Origin: Larus michahellis
Lineage: Eukaryota; Chordata; Aves; Charadriiformes; Laridae
Length of the DNA stretch: 64,000 bases
Direction of reading: 5' to 3'
NCBI RefSeq assembly: GCF_964199755.1
Contig: NC_133898.1
Location: 128,338,224 to 128,402,223, forward strand
The translations under genes were made by a program, and so were the position numbers. The notes beneath the pieces are model-generated. The model made no database searches. It was not told the DNA's origin and saw only the letters and a list, made by a program, of their open reading frames with translations. Positions 1 through 14,427 of the stretch are shown here, one piece after another; position 1 is the stretch's first letter, and each line of letters opens with the position of its first letter.

Positions 1-2047
<2,047 letters not shown>

Positions 2048-2497
2048 AGGGAGGAAGAAGAGGGAAGGATGGGGGAGAAAGAGAGAGAGGACTGGGCAGC
2101 GCCAGGGCTCTCTCTGCCCGACGGCTGGGTGAAAAAGGCCCAAAGAGGAGCAGAGGGAACAGGAACAAACAGGGAACCCACAGCTGGTCTTGGTGTCAGG
2201 GTACAGCAGCAGAGCTGGGTGCCGAGATGGCCCAGAAATGCATATCGAGAAGACAGGACCTGCATGGAGGAAGTATGGACAGCATCTGGACCCAACATGT
2301 GCACTTAGCCTGCTCCTTTGCAAAGTCCCTCCTTCTCTTCCCCCCACAGTAACTAAGAGGATGCAGATCCAGTGTGGTTGTTTGTACTCAAAAATCAAAG
2401 GAGAAGGTCAAAGATCAGCCACAAAGCAAAGCAAAATCCCTTCTCCCTTCCCCTTTACCTCCTCCCAGGCTGGAGCTGTCTGTTCAGATTCACCCTA

Positions 2498-2532
2498 CTC
2501 CTTGGATGTCTCCTTGGACGTCTCCTTGGACA
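2498..2532 (+). repeat. Short 12-bp tandem repeat
   Basis: Three imperfect copies of a unit containing TCTCCTTGGA follow one another. It is a local duplication inside the presumed FAM167A 3' UTR. Confidence 0.6.
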
Positions 2533-4244
2533 TCGATCCTCAGCCTCTGCTGGCCCAAGCACAGGGTCCACTGGGCTGTTTCAGGTAGGAAGCTGATTTC
2601 CAGTGGAAAGGAGCCCTCCCAGCAGGTGAGGGACCACGGGTTAAATGATGGCCCCAAGGAGTGGTGAGAAGATGTGTTTGTTGACTTGCTCCATTGTGTC
2701 CAGTGTGCTCTATCTTAATTTTGCCTGTGGTATAGATTACGGACAGATCACGGACATGTTTTTATAGAGACTCCAGCCAGCCAGAAGTCGCCTGTGTGCC
2801 CAAGAAGTTGTACCCAGAGCAATACCGGTTCCTGATCTTGTTGTCAGCAGTGACCACAAGACACCGTGTGGTTACCCCCATGAGCAGTAAGGCAAAGGAG
2901 GTAACTTACACCCAAGACATCTCATATCAGAGCAATCACCCCCAGGCTGACATTCACTTAACAGCAGCACCAGCAAATCCTGGATCCTTTGTAGCAACAC
3001 ACATCCACTAGAGAAGGGAACTTCAAGAGGAGAAAAGGGACCTTTGTGTAATGAACATACGGTGTGACTATAGAATTAAAGGGAGAAATATTGCTGTGAT
3101 GAGCTTTGGACCTCCAGCAAACACAAGGGGTTCCCTCCCTGCTTGTCAGTACGTAAGATGGATGCTGTATTTTCTTGCCTTTTAGTGCACCCAGCTGCAC
3201 ACCTGCCTGTACTTGGCACGGAGGGCAGAGACACCCACGGTGAAGCCCAGCAAGGGCAGGGACACAAGCAGTCTAGCCATGGCAATCTTGGGACACCAGG
3301 CACCCAAGATAGTCTGTCTAGAGGGAACGTGGGTGCCTCTGGACTCTCCCTCCTGTGCCGACACCTCTTCTGACCATGTCAGAGTGGTGCAATCTCTCAA
3401 CCCATTGCCCCAGCACAGCTCTGCTCCCCGCCACATGCCTGAACAGCGAGCACTCTGTGGCTGAGCGGATGGCTCTGCGTCCACGTAGCACCAGCCCAAG
3501 CTCTGGGGACGGGCGGGAGATGCAAGCCAGCGCTGGGCTGAAAGCTGTGTGGCTGTGTTGACGTGCCTGTACCTGACTGTGTCTGTAAGCTGTGTGTGTG
3601 CATAAGTTGTCGTGTGTGTGCATGTGAGCCTGCAGGATGCCTCTCTCGGGAGGCCGAATGGTGGACCCACGTCTTTGTTCCCAAAAGTGATGTGAACCAG
3701 AAGCCAATGAGGCTCTGCCGTGCCTGGGAAGATGCAGTGAGGCTTCAAGACTTGGTATTTCCACAGAGAGCTTAAGTCAACACAGAGAAGCTAAATAATT
3801 TGCCTGCCTCCTCAGGTCCCCGTGGAAGGAACAAATTAACATCACAAAGGAGTTCATGGCCACATGGGGCTGGGGACTGGCAGGGGACTCTGGAGCTGAG
3901 TTCAGTCCTCTATCTCCCGTAGCAGATAACCCCTCGGTGATGCCTCCCCCTCCACTTCAAAGCTCACTGAGTATCATTTCTTTCTGCTAAGAAAGGAGGT
4001 ATTTTGGGCACTGGATCTCTATCTATACCAATAAGTTAATCAGTGCCGGGTTTCTGAATCTTGTGCTGCCCAGGCAGTGAAGGTTTAATTGAGTTGTGGC
4101 CAGACTGTCAGCTGGCCTCTAGATAAGACAACCAGCCACGATGACGTTTAGTTTACCAATAGAGAAATAGCCTTATTTCCCCATGGACATCTTGAAAAAG
4201 AAAAAAAAAAAATCTCATTAAAATTCTTCTTTGTTTACTTTTTT

Positions 4245-4250
4245 AATAAA
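4245..4250 (+). terminator. Candidate poly(A) signal for FAM167A
   Basis: AATAAA followed by an A run, about 2.2 kb after the FAM167A stop. The A-rich context means it could also be chance. An alternative weaker ATTAAA is at 3075-3080. Confidence 0.35.
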
Positions 4251-4265
4251 AAAAAAAATCAATTC

Positions 4266-7200
4266 ATGTCCCACATGTTGATTTGCAGAGGAATTTTCGA
4301 TCAACATATGACAACTTTTCAGTGAAAATAATGCCTTGGAAGAGGTTCTCTCTAGGATCAGCTAGAGTCGACTACAGGGTGGACCTGCCTTTGGGCTCTT
4401 GTCTGGTAGCCAAATGCAGGAGGTTAGTACAAGCACAGTCTTAGGAGGTGATTATATGTGGCATCAGAAATAGCAGCGGTCTGGGTTCCAGACACGTATT
4501 TTCTGCATTAAGTGGAATGGGGGATGGTTAGAACTGCCAGCTGTTAATCAAAATGCACAATTTTTTAATTATAAAATTATGTCTGTATTGATTTCTGCCT
4601 CTGGTCTCTCATTGTGTTCAATGGCTCCAGCTCTGCCTGGAGAGCGGTTGGGGAAGCACTAGTCCGGTGTGTTCAAAGTTTACAGGTACACAAGGTTTCC
4701 AGTCAGGTTTCTCTACCCATACACATCACTGGGACACACTTACAGCTCCATCACCAATTTCTCCGCCTTGCAGTCTGGAGGACACAGGAAGAAATTAAGG
4801 TGGGAGCACTTATTACGTATTTGGGCAAAAATGTATGGGAAAGAAAGCAAAAACAAAATTTACTCCTTTATGTTATGTGCTGTTTTGTTAGTCAGCCACT
4901 GAGTCAAAAGTGGGTCCAGGCATCTAAAAATATATCAGGCTAGGGGAGAAAAATAAGTAGAAGTGTGTCTGATTTTTGCTGAACTTTGTTTAAAAAAAGA
5001 GAGTCATCCAAAGTTTGGGTAGCCTTTTAGAAACAGGTCACTGCTCCCACCACAAAATTCCCGGAAAGGAGCCTCCAGGCCTCAGCGGTCTGCAATGAGA
5101 TGAGCTGAGCCATCAAGTGCCAGTTCCTCTCCTCATACAAGTGGCCTAGAACCACGTTCCCTTTTCTAGGTGACCTACGATGCCTGCAGAGAAAGGCTGG
5201 TGGCAACCAAAGTTGACGCATCTGGGGTCCATCCTGAAAATACCCTTTAATGCGACCACATGTATGGACCACCAAATCAAGGCCACGGCATCTCCATCTG
5301 GCGCACCAGCAGCATCTCAGAGGTAGCTGCTGCTTCATCTGTTTGAAGCAGAGATCTACTGGACATTGATTCAAGGGTTTTCCACAGCCACCCAGCAGTA
5401 AGACATGTTCCTCGCTGAAATTAAAGAGCAAGCTTGAGAATAGTCCACGTGAATAATTTTTAATTTAGATGGCTAGACTGGAAGACTAGGGAATTCTCCA
5501 GGCTAACTGGCAGATCAAATTTCAGACTACTTTTTCTTGCCCCAAAAAGCTCACGTATACACAAATTTTGAGTGGGGGAGTCGGTCTAACGTTTTAATTG
5601 GTTACATTTTGCTTTTACTTAAAACAGTTCTAAAAACCTTAATTTAAAACTGAAACCATGAACACCTCACTGTCATTCAAACATTGTTTTGCAATGAACA
5701 GTCAAAAATCTTTTCCCTGGAACGGCCTTAATGAAACTTTTCCACTTTCTCTTTTTCAGTGGGTATCAGCCATTCATCCAGCTAAACCCATTCCCTGAAA
5801 TTTTAGTCAACCCAAAGCTCAATATATTTTTTAGCACGAAGAAATAAGTTAAAAATGAATTGGCTGAGCTCGATTTCTGACTTCCTTTGGGTCAATTAAG
5901 AGGAAGCACAAAGCAATTTTTACACATTTTAAGTTACGGTCAACTGGCCGCTCTCCCTGGCATGGTCTGCCACAACGTACTAATGGAGAAGACCTTGCTC
6001 GTCTGTCACAGCTCCAGTGTAGCAACACTGAAAAGGGTCATTGTTCCTGGGAGAGTGTCTCATTTCTCACTCTTTTGGCACTGCAAATTGCTATCGTATA
6101 ATCAGTGAGTGATTTGTATTTTGACATCTCCCACAATTGCCTCCGTATAACCCTTAATGAAATTCAATAGAGATATTATCGAAGAAATGGCCTGACAGGT
6201 CCCACTTACACCAGGAAAGCCAGGGAATGACATGTTTAAGGACTTAAAGACTGAATTTTCAGATTGCTTCTGCTACACAGTATTTCAGCTATCACAGCCT
6301 AACCTCTATTTTATATATATGGGGAAAAAAAAAACATCTGAAGTATTCCCAGCACCTTGTGAGTTGTTTTTTTTTCCACAGACTGACGCTGTCTGCTAAG
6401 TGGGTTTTCTTTTAGATCAAGGAAGAAAGAAGGAGTGGGAGGGAAAAAAAGGATTGGAAGGAGGAGGCGGCAGGCTACACACCAAAACCAGTCTCAGACT
6501 CCGTTCCCTCGCTGCACGTTTTACAACCCAATGCTGTATCTAAGGAGATACACACAAGGGAGTGAGGCATCCCAAAACTTTGGGGAGAAATCGCCCCTTG
6601 GGTGTTGCTTGTAGCCCAGCCAGTGTCCAGAGGAGCCGTGCAGTCCCCCAAAGGAAAAGTGGCACCAAAAGATGTGCGAACTGCTCCCAGAAATCCTCAC
6701 CAGTCTCCATGCTACCCGGGAAACCTGGAAAGCTGAATAACACCAGTACCTCCCTCCCCTCGCCGACCAGAGGACATCCCTGAGCCCCGGGTGGCCACAC
6801 TCATGTGAAGGTGCAATAATTGGATGTAGATTTTAAGGTAAGTGATGATCAGATTTGGAGAAAACTCTTGATTACAAGGTTTCATCTCTCACCCTTTCAA
6901 TCTATTTGATGAAGAAGGACCAAGAGACCAGCTCAATGAACCCATCATTCAGAGCAGCCAAGACCTGGTCTTGCCCCACCCTTGGAAGAGGACGGTGGTG
7001 CAGAGTCCCTGCAGGCCAAGCCTTGGGTCAGCCAAGTTATCTTGGTCACCGTTGCCTCCAGGATCTCAAAGTGCTGCAAAACACCCTGGGTCAACCACCG
7101 CGAGGGTTCTGCGATGTCCCAGCCCTGAGGTGTTGGTGAAAGATGCTCAGTGCTTCACTGCTATCCCTTCCCAGACACCCCATCTCCCTGGTGGCTGTCT

Positions 7201-10135
7201 CAGCCCCCCCCGCCTGCCTCTCAGAGGAGGGGGAGGAGGAGGACAGGGGGGTTACACAATGTTTTTGTTCCACTGATGACTTCCCTTTGCCAGTTGGAAC
7301 AGGCTGCTCATAAATTGCAGCTTTCTGGAGGGGTTTCAAGAGCTTTGCATTCTTAGATCATTGTCTCTCCTCCCCGGGAACAATGTGGGTAGGAAGGAGC
7401 TGCTCCAAAAATGCCATGTGCTAAGAGGGGATTTCTTTAGGATGGGGATTGCTCGGGGAGGCAGAGGGAGTTTCCCCCAACAGCTTTAGCTTGCAGCCGG
7501 GGTAGCTAAAGAGGCAGCTCAACGGGAAGCAGGAACGCTGTTAACGGCGCTCTGTGGACACCTACAAAGGTCAGCTCCTTTCTACCACCCCAGAAAGGTA
7601 GTTAGAACAATTATCCTCTGATTATAAGGTGGAAAATGAGATGTGAGATGACCCGTGCTGTGGCTGCTCAGCCTGAGATACAGCCAAGGACCTTCTGGCC
7701 TTTCAGGTGTGACCAACTTGGCACACTCGGCGTGTCCTTTGCCACCCTGGAGCCTGCTGGGACTGGCCTTTTAGACAAAAGCCTGTCCTGCAGGTCAATT
7801 AAAACTGGAAGTCTGTTGTTAGGCTTCTGACCAAATCAGAGGGATCAAGTTCTTAATGCGATTAAACCTATCCTGTGAAAACAGCAGCTTGTTAGACTGC
7901 CCTGTCCCCCTTCCTCCCCTGCCAGTTCCAGCCACAGCTTTGGTGGCTTTGGCAGGTGGCTTGCCAAGGGTTAGCTCTGCCTGCTCGACTGTCAGCATGG
8001 TTCCTGACATGGTGTCGGTCCAGTCCAGCTAGAACTGACTCAAAGAGCTAGCAGGTACAGCTCAGGAGTAAGCCAGGGACCATCCTGAATAGACAATCTG
8101 GGTGCCACCACCTCTTTTACAGTATGCGGGTTCTGAACCTGTCTGGGACACGCCAGTTGGTCTTGGGGACAGAAGAGGGACCCTGGTACAACATCTGCAT
8201 GAAGAAACGTAGTCAGGGCAGTTTGCAATAAACTTTTCTAATAAAGCAGCAATCACTAATAGCTCAAGTCTTTCAAAGAAACAGTTCCCTAGTGCACTTT
8301 TAAGCCAAGGCTGTAGAGAAAAATTTTTCTTGATTCATGACATACAAACCTCCCACCCAGAGGTAGGGTCACTCATTTGGAGGGAAACACCAAGAGCCAC
8401 ATCTTCACCAGCAACCAGGACCCATTCTCTGACCAAAGGCCAAGTGAACAACCTGGCCAAGTCCTTATTATTAACTACAAAACAGGGCAGCCGCAGCCGA
8501 ACTACATCTTAGGAATGGTCCTTGCCCCATGCAAGCTCCCAGACCTTGCCTGTGGATTGTTGTCCCATGCCTAAACCATGCCAGGGACTGTGGTGACCAT
8601 TGAAGAGTTGAACCCCAGCGCCTGGAAATGCTTCTCAGCCATTTGTTTTGCTAGCACAAATATAGCCACAGCACAAAAACTAGCAAAGTCCTGAAGAAGT
8701 TGTTCTTCCCTGCTTGGGTCTCTTATAAGCCCATCCAAGATAGGTGGCGGACACCAGCCCTCTCAGATTCCCATGGGAAAACTTGTCCAGCTTATTAAGA
8801 AAGGTGACTATAAATTCTTAATTATCTTCATTAGCTGCCAGTCTGCTCTGAGCAGGGGTCCCAGGGATGCCAGGATGCTCCCTAGACATCTTGGTAACAA
8901 GATGCAATCGGCAAAAAAAGGGAATTATCTATCAGATGGTTCCTTGTCGTGTAGGAGGAGAGGACAGAGGGAGGATGCTCCAGGGGCCCTATGGGGAGGA
9001 GCGGCAGCCTCCAGCACCTCCCCGAAGGATGATGTGTTGCAGCATTCCGGGAAATCCTCCTGCAGGCAAAAACCAACCACCAAAAGGAAACGAAAGACGT
9101 CCCACTGTGTGCCCTGGGTGGGATCAGCCAAGATGCCACACGGCAGGGCTGAGCCCCTGCCCTGGACAAAGGGGGAAGCTTCAAGCAAGGGGGCTGGCTA
9201 CGTATAGGCAGCCACACTGCCTGGGAAAAGCCCTGCGTTGTTTTTTTCGCCATTTTCTTACCCACTATTTTTTCCATTTTCTTAAACAGAGGGAGGAAGG
9301 CTCCCCTGAGGTGGGCCTTATTTGAGAGTAACCAGGCCAGAAGGGGCTTGTGATGGTTTGGTGGTCAGGGCAGTCCCCAGGAGAGTGGAAACTCTGGAAT
9401 TTTCTCTCTGTTTCTGTGCCTTCACCGGTGACTGTTTAATGCAAAATACCAGCTTGAACCAGCCCTAGCAAGCCCAGGTTCCTCAGGGTCTCTTTGTCTT
9501 CCTCATGGTTGTCCAGCTATTGCTTTGGGGTGAGCAAGAGCAGGGATGGATCTTGGTGCAAGTAGGCCTCAAGACTTGTCATGTATCACAGTGCAAGGTG
9601 AAATATGTCCCACCATTGGTGGTTTCTTCCCCGTTTCAGGGTTCTGGCACAGAAGGAAAGGATTTAGTACCAGGACATCAGTACTAAGGGGTTTCTTCAT
9701 ACCCCTAAAATCCAAGCCTTCTTCCTGGTCTCAATTTAAAGTCATTGCCATCAAAGAAGAAATGCAAATTCCTTTGTGTGGTCTCTCTCACCCTGAAGTC
9801 CCACATCTGTTTCTTCAGAGCAGCTTGTACGCCAGTGTCCATATAACAATGAAGTTTGGGGTCCCTGAGTTCCTGTCTTCTTGCTCTTCCTATATCCAGA
9901 AATGAATTCCTGGAGGATGTGCTCCATGATCTTTCCAGGGCCCAGGGTGAGGCAGACCTCTATAGCTCTCCACATCCTCCTTTTTTTACTTTCTTAAGAT
10001 GTGTGTAACGCTTGGAGACACCTGATGGGTGGACACAGGTCAGACACTATGGGTTTTTTGCCTGACAATCACATCAGAGAGCTCTGTCAGAGCACAGATC
10101 AGAATCTCATCCAGTCATATGGGTGTAAATACATT
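4266..10135. other. Intergenic, no gene seen (4.3-10.1 kb)
   Basis: AT-rich unique DNA with several A/T homopolymer runs (for example near 4200-4260, 6322-6335 and 6366-6376). No splice-bounded frame with protein-family similarity, no recognisable CR1 fragment and no tRNA-like structure was noticed. The open frames here are short and lack signatures. Confidence 0.6.
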
Positions 10136-10880
10136 TAATTTCACTAAATAGTCCCTAACCTTTTCCTTCTCCCACTGCTGGATGTTCTTTACCTTCCCAA
10201 AAACTGTTGCTATGTGCAGAGGCTTGGACCTAGCCTGACCTACAAAAATGGAGGCATAAAAGGCATTCAACCTTTTCCATAATCGTCCATCACTAGGCTA
10301 TCCCCCTTTCCAGCAATCAACCCACATTTTCAATTAAGTATGCTGTTAAAATACTGGCAAACCCCCTTTTTGTTACTCTTAGCATCCCCGGCCAGTCTCT
10401 GCTCCAGCTGGTCTTTAGCCCTTCTGCTTTTATCGCTAAGTACGCACGCAATGCATTTGCACTCTTCTTTCATTTTCTCTCCTTATTTCCATTTTTTGTA
10501 TGCTCCCTTTTAGTAGCTCGGTTCGCTAAGAAGCGTCTTAATTAGCCAAGCAGGCTTTGTGCTGAAATTCCTGATTTTCATGTGCAAAGGCAGGGTTTGT
10601 TCCCAAGCTCTGAATAAGTTTTCTTCAAAAAAATCAGCCAGCTGCCTCAGACACCTTCTCCCATCATAGCAACCTTCCAGATCCCCAAATAAGCTGAAGT
10701 CAACTCTCGTGAGTTCCAGAGTACTCAATCCATGGCTTGTCTTCTCAAGCCCCTCTCCAGTTGCAAGTCCAGTCATCTCACAGCTACAAGAGACCAAGCT
10801 GCCACCCCTGACCACGATTGCCCTCTGCTCCTCCAAGTTTATGAGCAGCAGGTCAAGCACATTGATGGACATGGACAGGC
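10136..10880 (-). mobile_element. CR1-like LINE, internal ORF2 fragment (linker before RT), no 3' end
   Basis: Read on the minus strand, 10872 down to 10510 is an open frame of 120 codons with the landmarks of the CR1 ORF2 segment between endonuclease and reverse transcriptase: LDLLLIN near its start, then VRGGSLVSCSCEMTG (family pattern GGSLGCSDHEMVEF), STLELTRVDFSLFGDL, and RAWEQTLPLHMK followed by KPAWLIK. Further along the minus strand, with stops and frame changes, come AGDAKSNKKG and an NVG-LI-GKGD-like segment down to about 10140. No reverse-transcriptase core (FADD) and no CR1 3' tail is attached. It is decayed and old. The clade call (CR1 rather than another related LINE) is from pattern memory. 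Confidence 0.75.
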
Positions 10881-12710
10881 ATTGATCAAGGACAGGTGAT
10901 GAGCTTAAAAGTTACCAAGAGGGAGGCAAGGATGGTGGTTAAAGACAGACAGTAGAACCTCATGGTGAAATTTTTTTCTTTCCTAGAAATCTGGGTTAGA
11001 AATAGGGCCAGTCCTGCTCTCTCTGGACCTGGCCCGGATCCCTTCCGTGTGTCAGCCTCCCCACCTGCTAACCGCCCCCCGCACTTTTTTCCTTCTGGGT
11101 CCTCCATATGATGACCCAAGCACAGCAGGGCAGGACTGACTTTATGCCTCGGGTTTTCTGCATGATTTATCCACATTAGTTGAAATCTGGATGGGTTCCT
11201 CATTCCGGCTCCCCACATGGCTGCACAAATGTGTGTGCCAACGCAGAGGAGATGGGTGGGAAGGAGGGGACAGGGACAGGAGCCTTCAACTCCTCAGCAC
11301 CAGCTTGTGCTGCTGCTGGAGCTACATGTTGTGTCTATCTAGTCAAGGACAAGCCCCACAACCACCTTCGTGCTTCCTGGCACGTACCAGCAGGTCTTTC
11401 CCAAACCACACCTGGGAACTGATGGTAGCATGAGCTGGTCTCCGGCAGCACTCTGATACAGCTGCCCTGCTGGGGGAGGAAGGATATTTAGCTACAGGTA
11501 TGGATGTCATCATATGCACTACATCATTTACATCATGACACTTGGTTCTTGGGACCAAAGGGTAGTTCCTCACGTGTATAGACGTAGCTACAGAGCCTGA
11601 ATCCAAGGTCTTGCATTTACCAAAGGTTCTTCTGCAACGTTTCAGCCAACGCTTGTGGCAAGTGGGATTTGCAGATGGCCCCTCCCCAAGCACCAGACCA
11701 ATCTGTGCTTCCTCGTCTTGGCCAGTCATCCAGGCCAGCATGCCCAAGGTCCTGTAGAGAGCACGGAAACATGCTTTTCCCCTGATATCAACGCTGCCTT
11801 CCTCTACCCTTGCTCTAACCGCTGGGAGAGTCTCTCTCAAGCCTGGCTGTCAGCATCTCAGCCCGTAGGAAATAAAGCTTTTGATGAGTTCAAGCCCGGC
11901 CGATCTGAGAGATACCATCGTGGCTCGGGGTCCCACCCCTCCCAGCTCAGCTCTCCTTTCTTTCCCAGCAGCGCCCTGCGGAGAGTGTTTGCTCCGGCCT
12001 CCCCACTCCCCCCCGGCGCCTCTTTGTTTTCCTTTCACTGCTCAGCGGCTGCAGGGGTTTGATCACCTGCGGCTTATTAATTACGATGTGCAGCTCTCCT
12101 CCCTCTCCGCCAAAAGCAAAGAAAGAAAGGTCCCCTTCTTAGCTTCTCCCCGGGGACCTGTTTTGTCTACAGGCCTCCAGTTTCCTCGGAGAGCGGCTCT
12201 GCCCCATCGCCTTGTGCATCCCGCTCGTACAAAGCCCTCTTTGTGCTGGCGCTGGGCTCCAGCCAGCCCAGGCTGCGAGCACATGCTTATCTTTAAGCAG
12301 AAGCGGCATTACCAGCTTCAGCAAGACCGCTCGCATACTGAGACGAGGAATGCATCGTGCCAGGCATCTGAGTTCCTCCTGCGGCACTCAAGAAATGCCC
12401 TGCCCCAACCCTGGCTGCAATGAGTCACCCCTTTTCCATGCTTTTCCCCAGAGCTGCAGCCAGGGTTGTGAAGATGAAGCCCCCAGGCGAGGCGATGCAG
12501 AGGGGATGGTGCTCCTGCTGCCATGGTTGTCTGCCATCACCTGCTGGCACCAGCCAGAGGAACACTGGGCTGCTTGGCCAGGCTTTGGGGGGCTCTCGCC
12601 AGCACTGGATTCTTTGGGTGCTCATCCTGCTCTCCCAGGGTGATTGCTATGGGGACAGGGGGAAAGTCAGGAGTCTCTGGCAACAGCAGAGTGCCAACAC
12701 TCCTCCTGGG
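10881..12710. other. Intergenic, no gene seen (10.9-12.7 kb)
   Basis: Unique-looking sequence. About 11,940-12,420 is more GC-rich, but its open frames overlap on both strands and show no family similarity. No repeats were recognised. Confidence 0.55.
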
Positions 12711-12908
12711 ATCATAGAATCATAGAATGGGTTGGGTTGGAAGGGACCTTAAAGATCACCCAGTTCCACCCCCCTGCCCTGGGCAGGGACACCTCCCACC
12801 AGCCCAGGTTGCTCCAAGCCCCGTCCAACCTGGCCTTGAACCCCTCCAGGGAGGGGGCAGCCACAGCTTCTCTGGGCAACCTGGGACAGGGGCTCACCAC
12901 CCTCCGAG
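12711..12908 (-). mobile_element. CR1 LINE 3' end, antisense
   Basis: It begins with the reverse complement of the CR1 terminal octamer repeat (ATCATAGAATCATAGAATGG). The usual GGTTGGAAGGGACCTTAAAG tract and the 3' UTR follow, up to the CTCACCACCCTC position. It is a typical 5'-truncated copy of about 200 bp. Confidence 0.95.
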
Positions 12909-14425
12909 ATTCAATTTATCACATCCAGGTACCCAGAGGGTTTTCATACATTGCAGACGAGGGTGTTTTCCCTGGGGGAAGCTGTCGGAGCAGTGCAGGA
13001 GATAGCTGGATTCAAGGGCAGCTCTTAAAAGAGGCAACATGGATTTTGAGTCTGGAGCAGGCTCAGCAGGAGGGGATTCGGAGGGGGATTTTTGGGATTC
13101 CTTCTGGCTTTTTTTTGCTTGGAAAGGTGGCAAATTCCCCTCTTGCCACTGGTTTGTACTCTGGAGTCTGCGCTTGCAGACTAAGCTTGTTTTGGCAGGG
13201 TTACTCACAAGCAAGGGACTGTGGATCCCAGAGGGGAAAACACACCGCTCCAGTGATGCAGAAGTGCCCTTAACCTCAAAAGGGGACCACACCGGTGCGT
13301 TATCCTAGGGTCTTTTCTAAGGGGAACCCCAAGTGCTGGGTTGCTGGTGAGAAGATTTTTGCAGTCAAAGCCTAATTTCTTCCACTTGTGTCTTTGCAGG
13401 TGTAAATTATCAGCTAGGGGGTGGCAGTCCAGGTTATTTTACCCACCTCCAGAGCAAGCCGTGTAATCCTGATAGCATGAGCTCTTGTCTGGCTTTTTAT
13501 AGAGGTTTTCCTGGGGTTTTGCTGGCTCATTTCTGCAGGCTCACTTCTGCAGGCTCACGTGCACACCAGCTCTTGCTCGCTCATGCCAGCTTGCTCACAG
13601 CGAGCGTCTGTGCATGTCGCTGGTGGGTTTTGTAATGCTGGTGGTGTAGGAAAAGGAGCAAAGGTGTCTCTTCCAGGTAAGTCTTTTGCAGGAGGGGGAA
13701 AACCTGTGTTTTCTGTCCTGAGCTGGTGCTGCCTTGGGGGGAAGAGAAGAGCAAAGCTGCTCCCTCTGAAATGCAGAAGGAAAGCAAAAAGCGAGAGCTG
13801 GAGGGATGAGCCAGCGTCAGACAAAGGCGCGCCAAGGAGGGGAGGGAGCGAGGAGCGGGCTCGGAGGCTGCTGGCCGGGTTGCCATGGATTTTTGTGCTA
13901 ATCGGCCCCTTCCTTGCCTGGAAGCAAAGGGAAAAGCGAGGGCGATGAGCATGGAGGAGCTGCCTTCATACCTGAGCTGTCTCCTGTGACCATCTGTCCA
14001 GTGGCTGTGCAAGCCTGAAGGGCCAAAATTCTCTGGTACAGGATATTTTGGGAAATAAGGAGGCAATGTCCCTGCACAAGGGACACCATCTCCGTGGCAT
14101 GCTGCCATGGTCCTGGCTGCAGCTCGGACCCAGCTATGCTCTCCTTGCAGGGCTGTCCGTGTGCTCTGGAACGTGCTGCATTTGCAGTGTGGGTGATGGG
14201 AAGGGGAAATTTGCAGGAATAGACAGTGGAGTCAGGATTTTTGGGTGCCCACGTGGGCTGCAGGACATCCCCAGACCTCAGAAAACCTCCAAAGCCCTCT
14301 TGTTCCCCTGCAGCGCAGATATTAACGCTCCCTCCAGCATGAAAATGTCCCTCCTTGGATTTCATCTGTCTCCAGGTCCCAGGGTATATGTTGAATCGTG
14401 GCAATATGTTGAATCAGGGTATATG
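12909..14425. other. Intergenic, no gene seen (12.9-14.4 kb)
   Basis: No supported gene. Near 13,524-13,558 a 16-bp unit containing TTTCTGCAGGCTCA is duplicated imperfectly. The frame open from 14,048 belongs to this stretch only by chance; it runs in frame into the CR1 element that follows. Confidence 0.55.
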
Positions 14426-14427
14426 GC

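Larger units (their letters stand above)
2048..4265 (+). other. FAM167A: Probable FAM167A 3' UTR
   Basis: The sequence after the stop contains no CR1 and no credible coding frame. A variant poly(A) signal ATTAAA lies at 3075-3080. A canonical AATAAA lies at 4245-4250 inside an A-rich tract and is the last good signal before unrelated AT-rich DNA. Which site is used, and whether the whole span is transcribed, cannot be told from sequence. A short TG-rich patch lies near 3580-3630. Confidence 0.4.

Noticed and set aside
3182..3748. Minus frame of 188 codons
   Set aside because: It lies antisense in the probable FAM167A 3' UTR, is low in family-like features and reads His/Thr repeats from a TG-rich patch.
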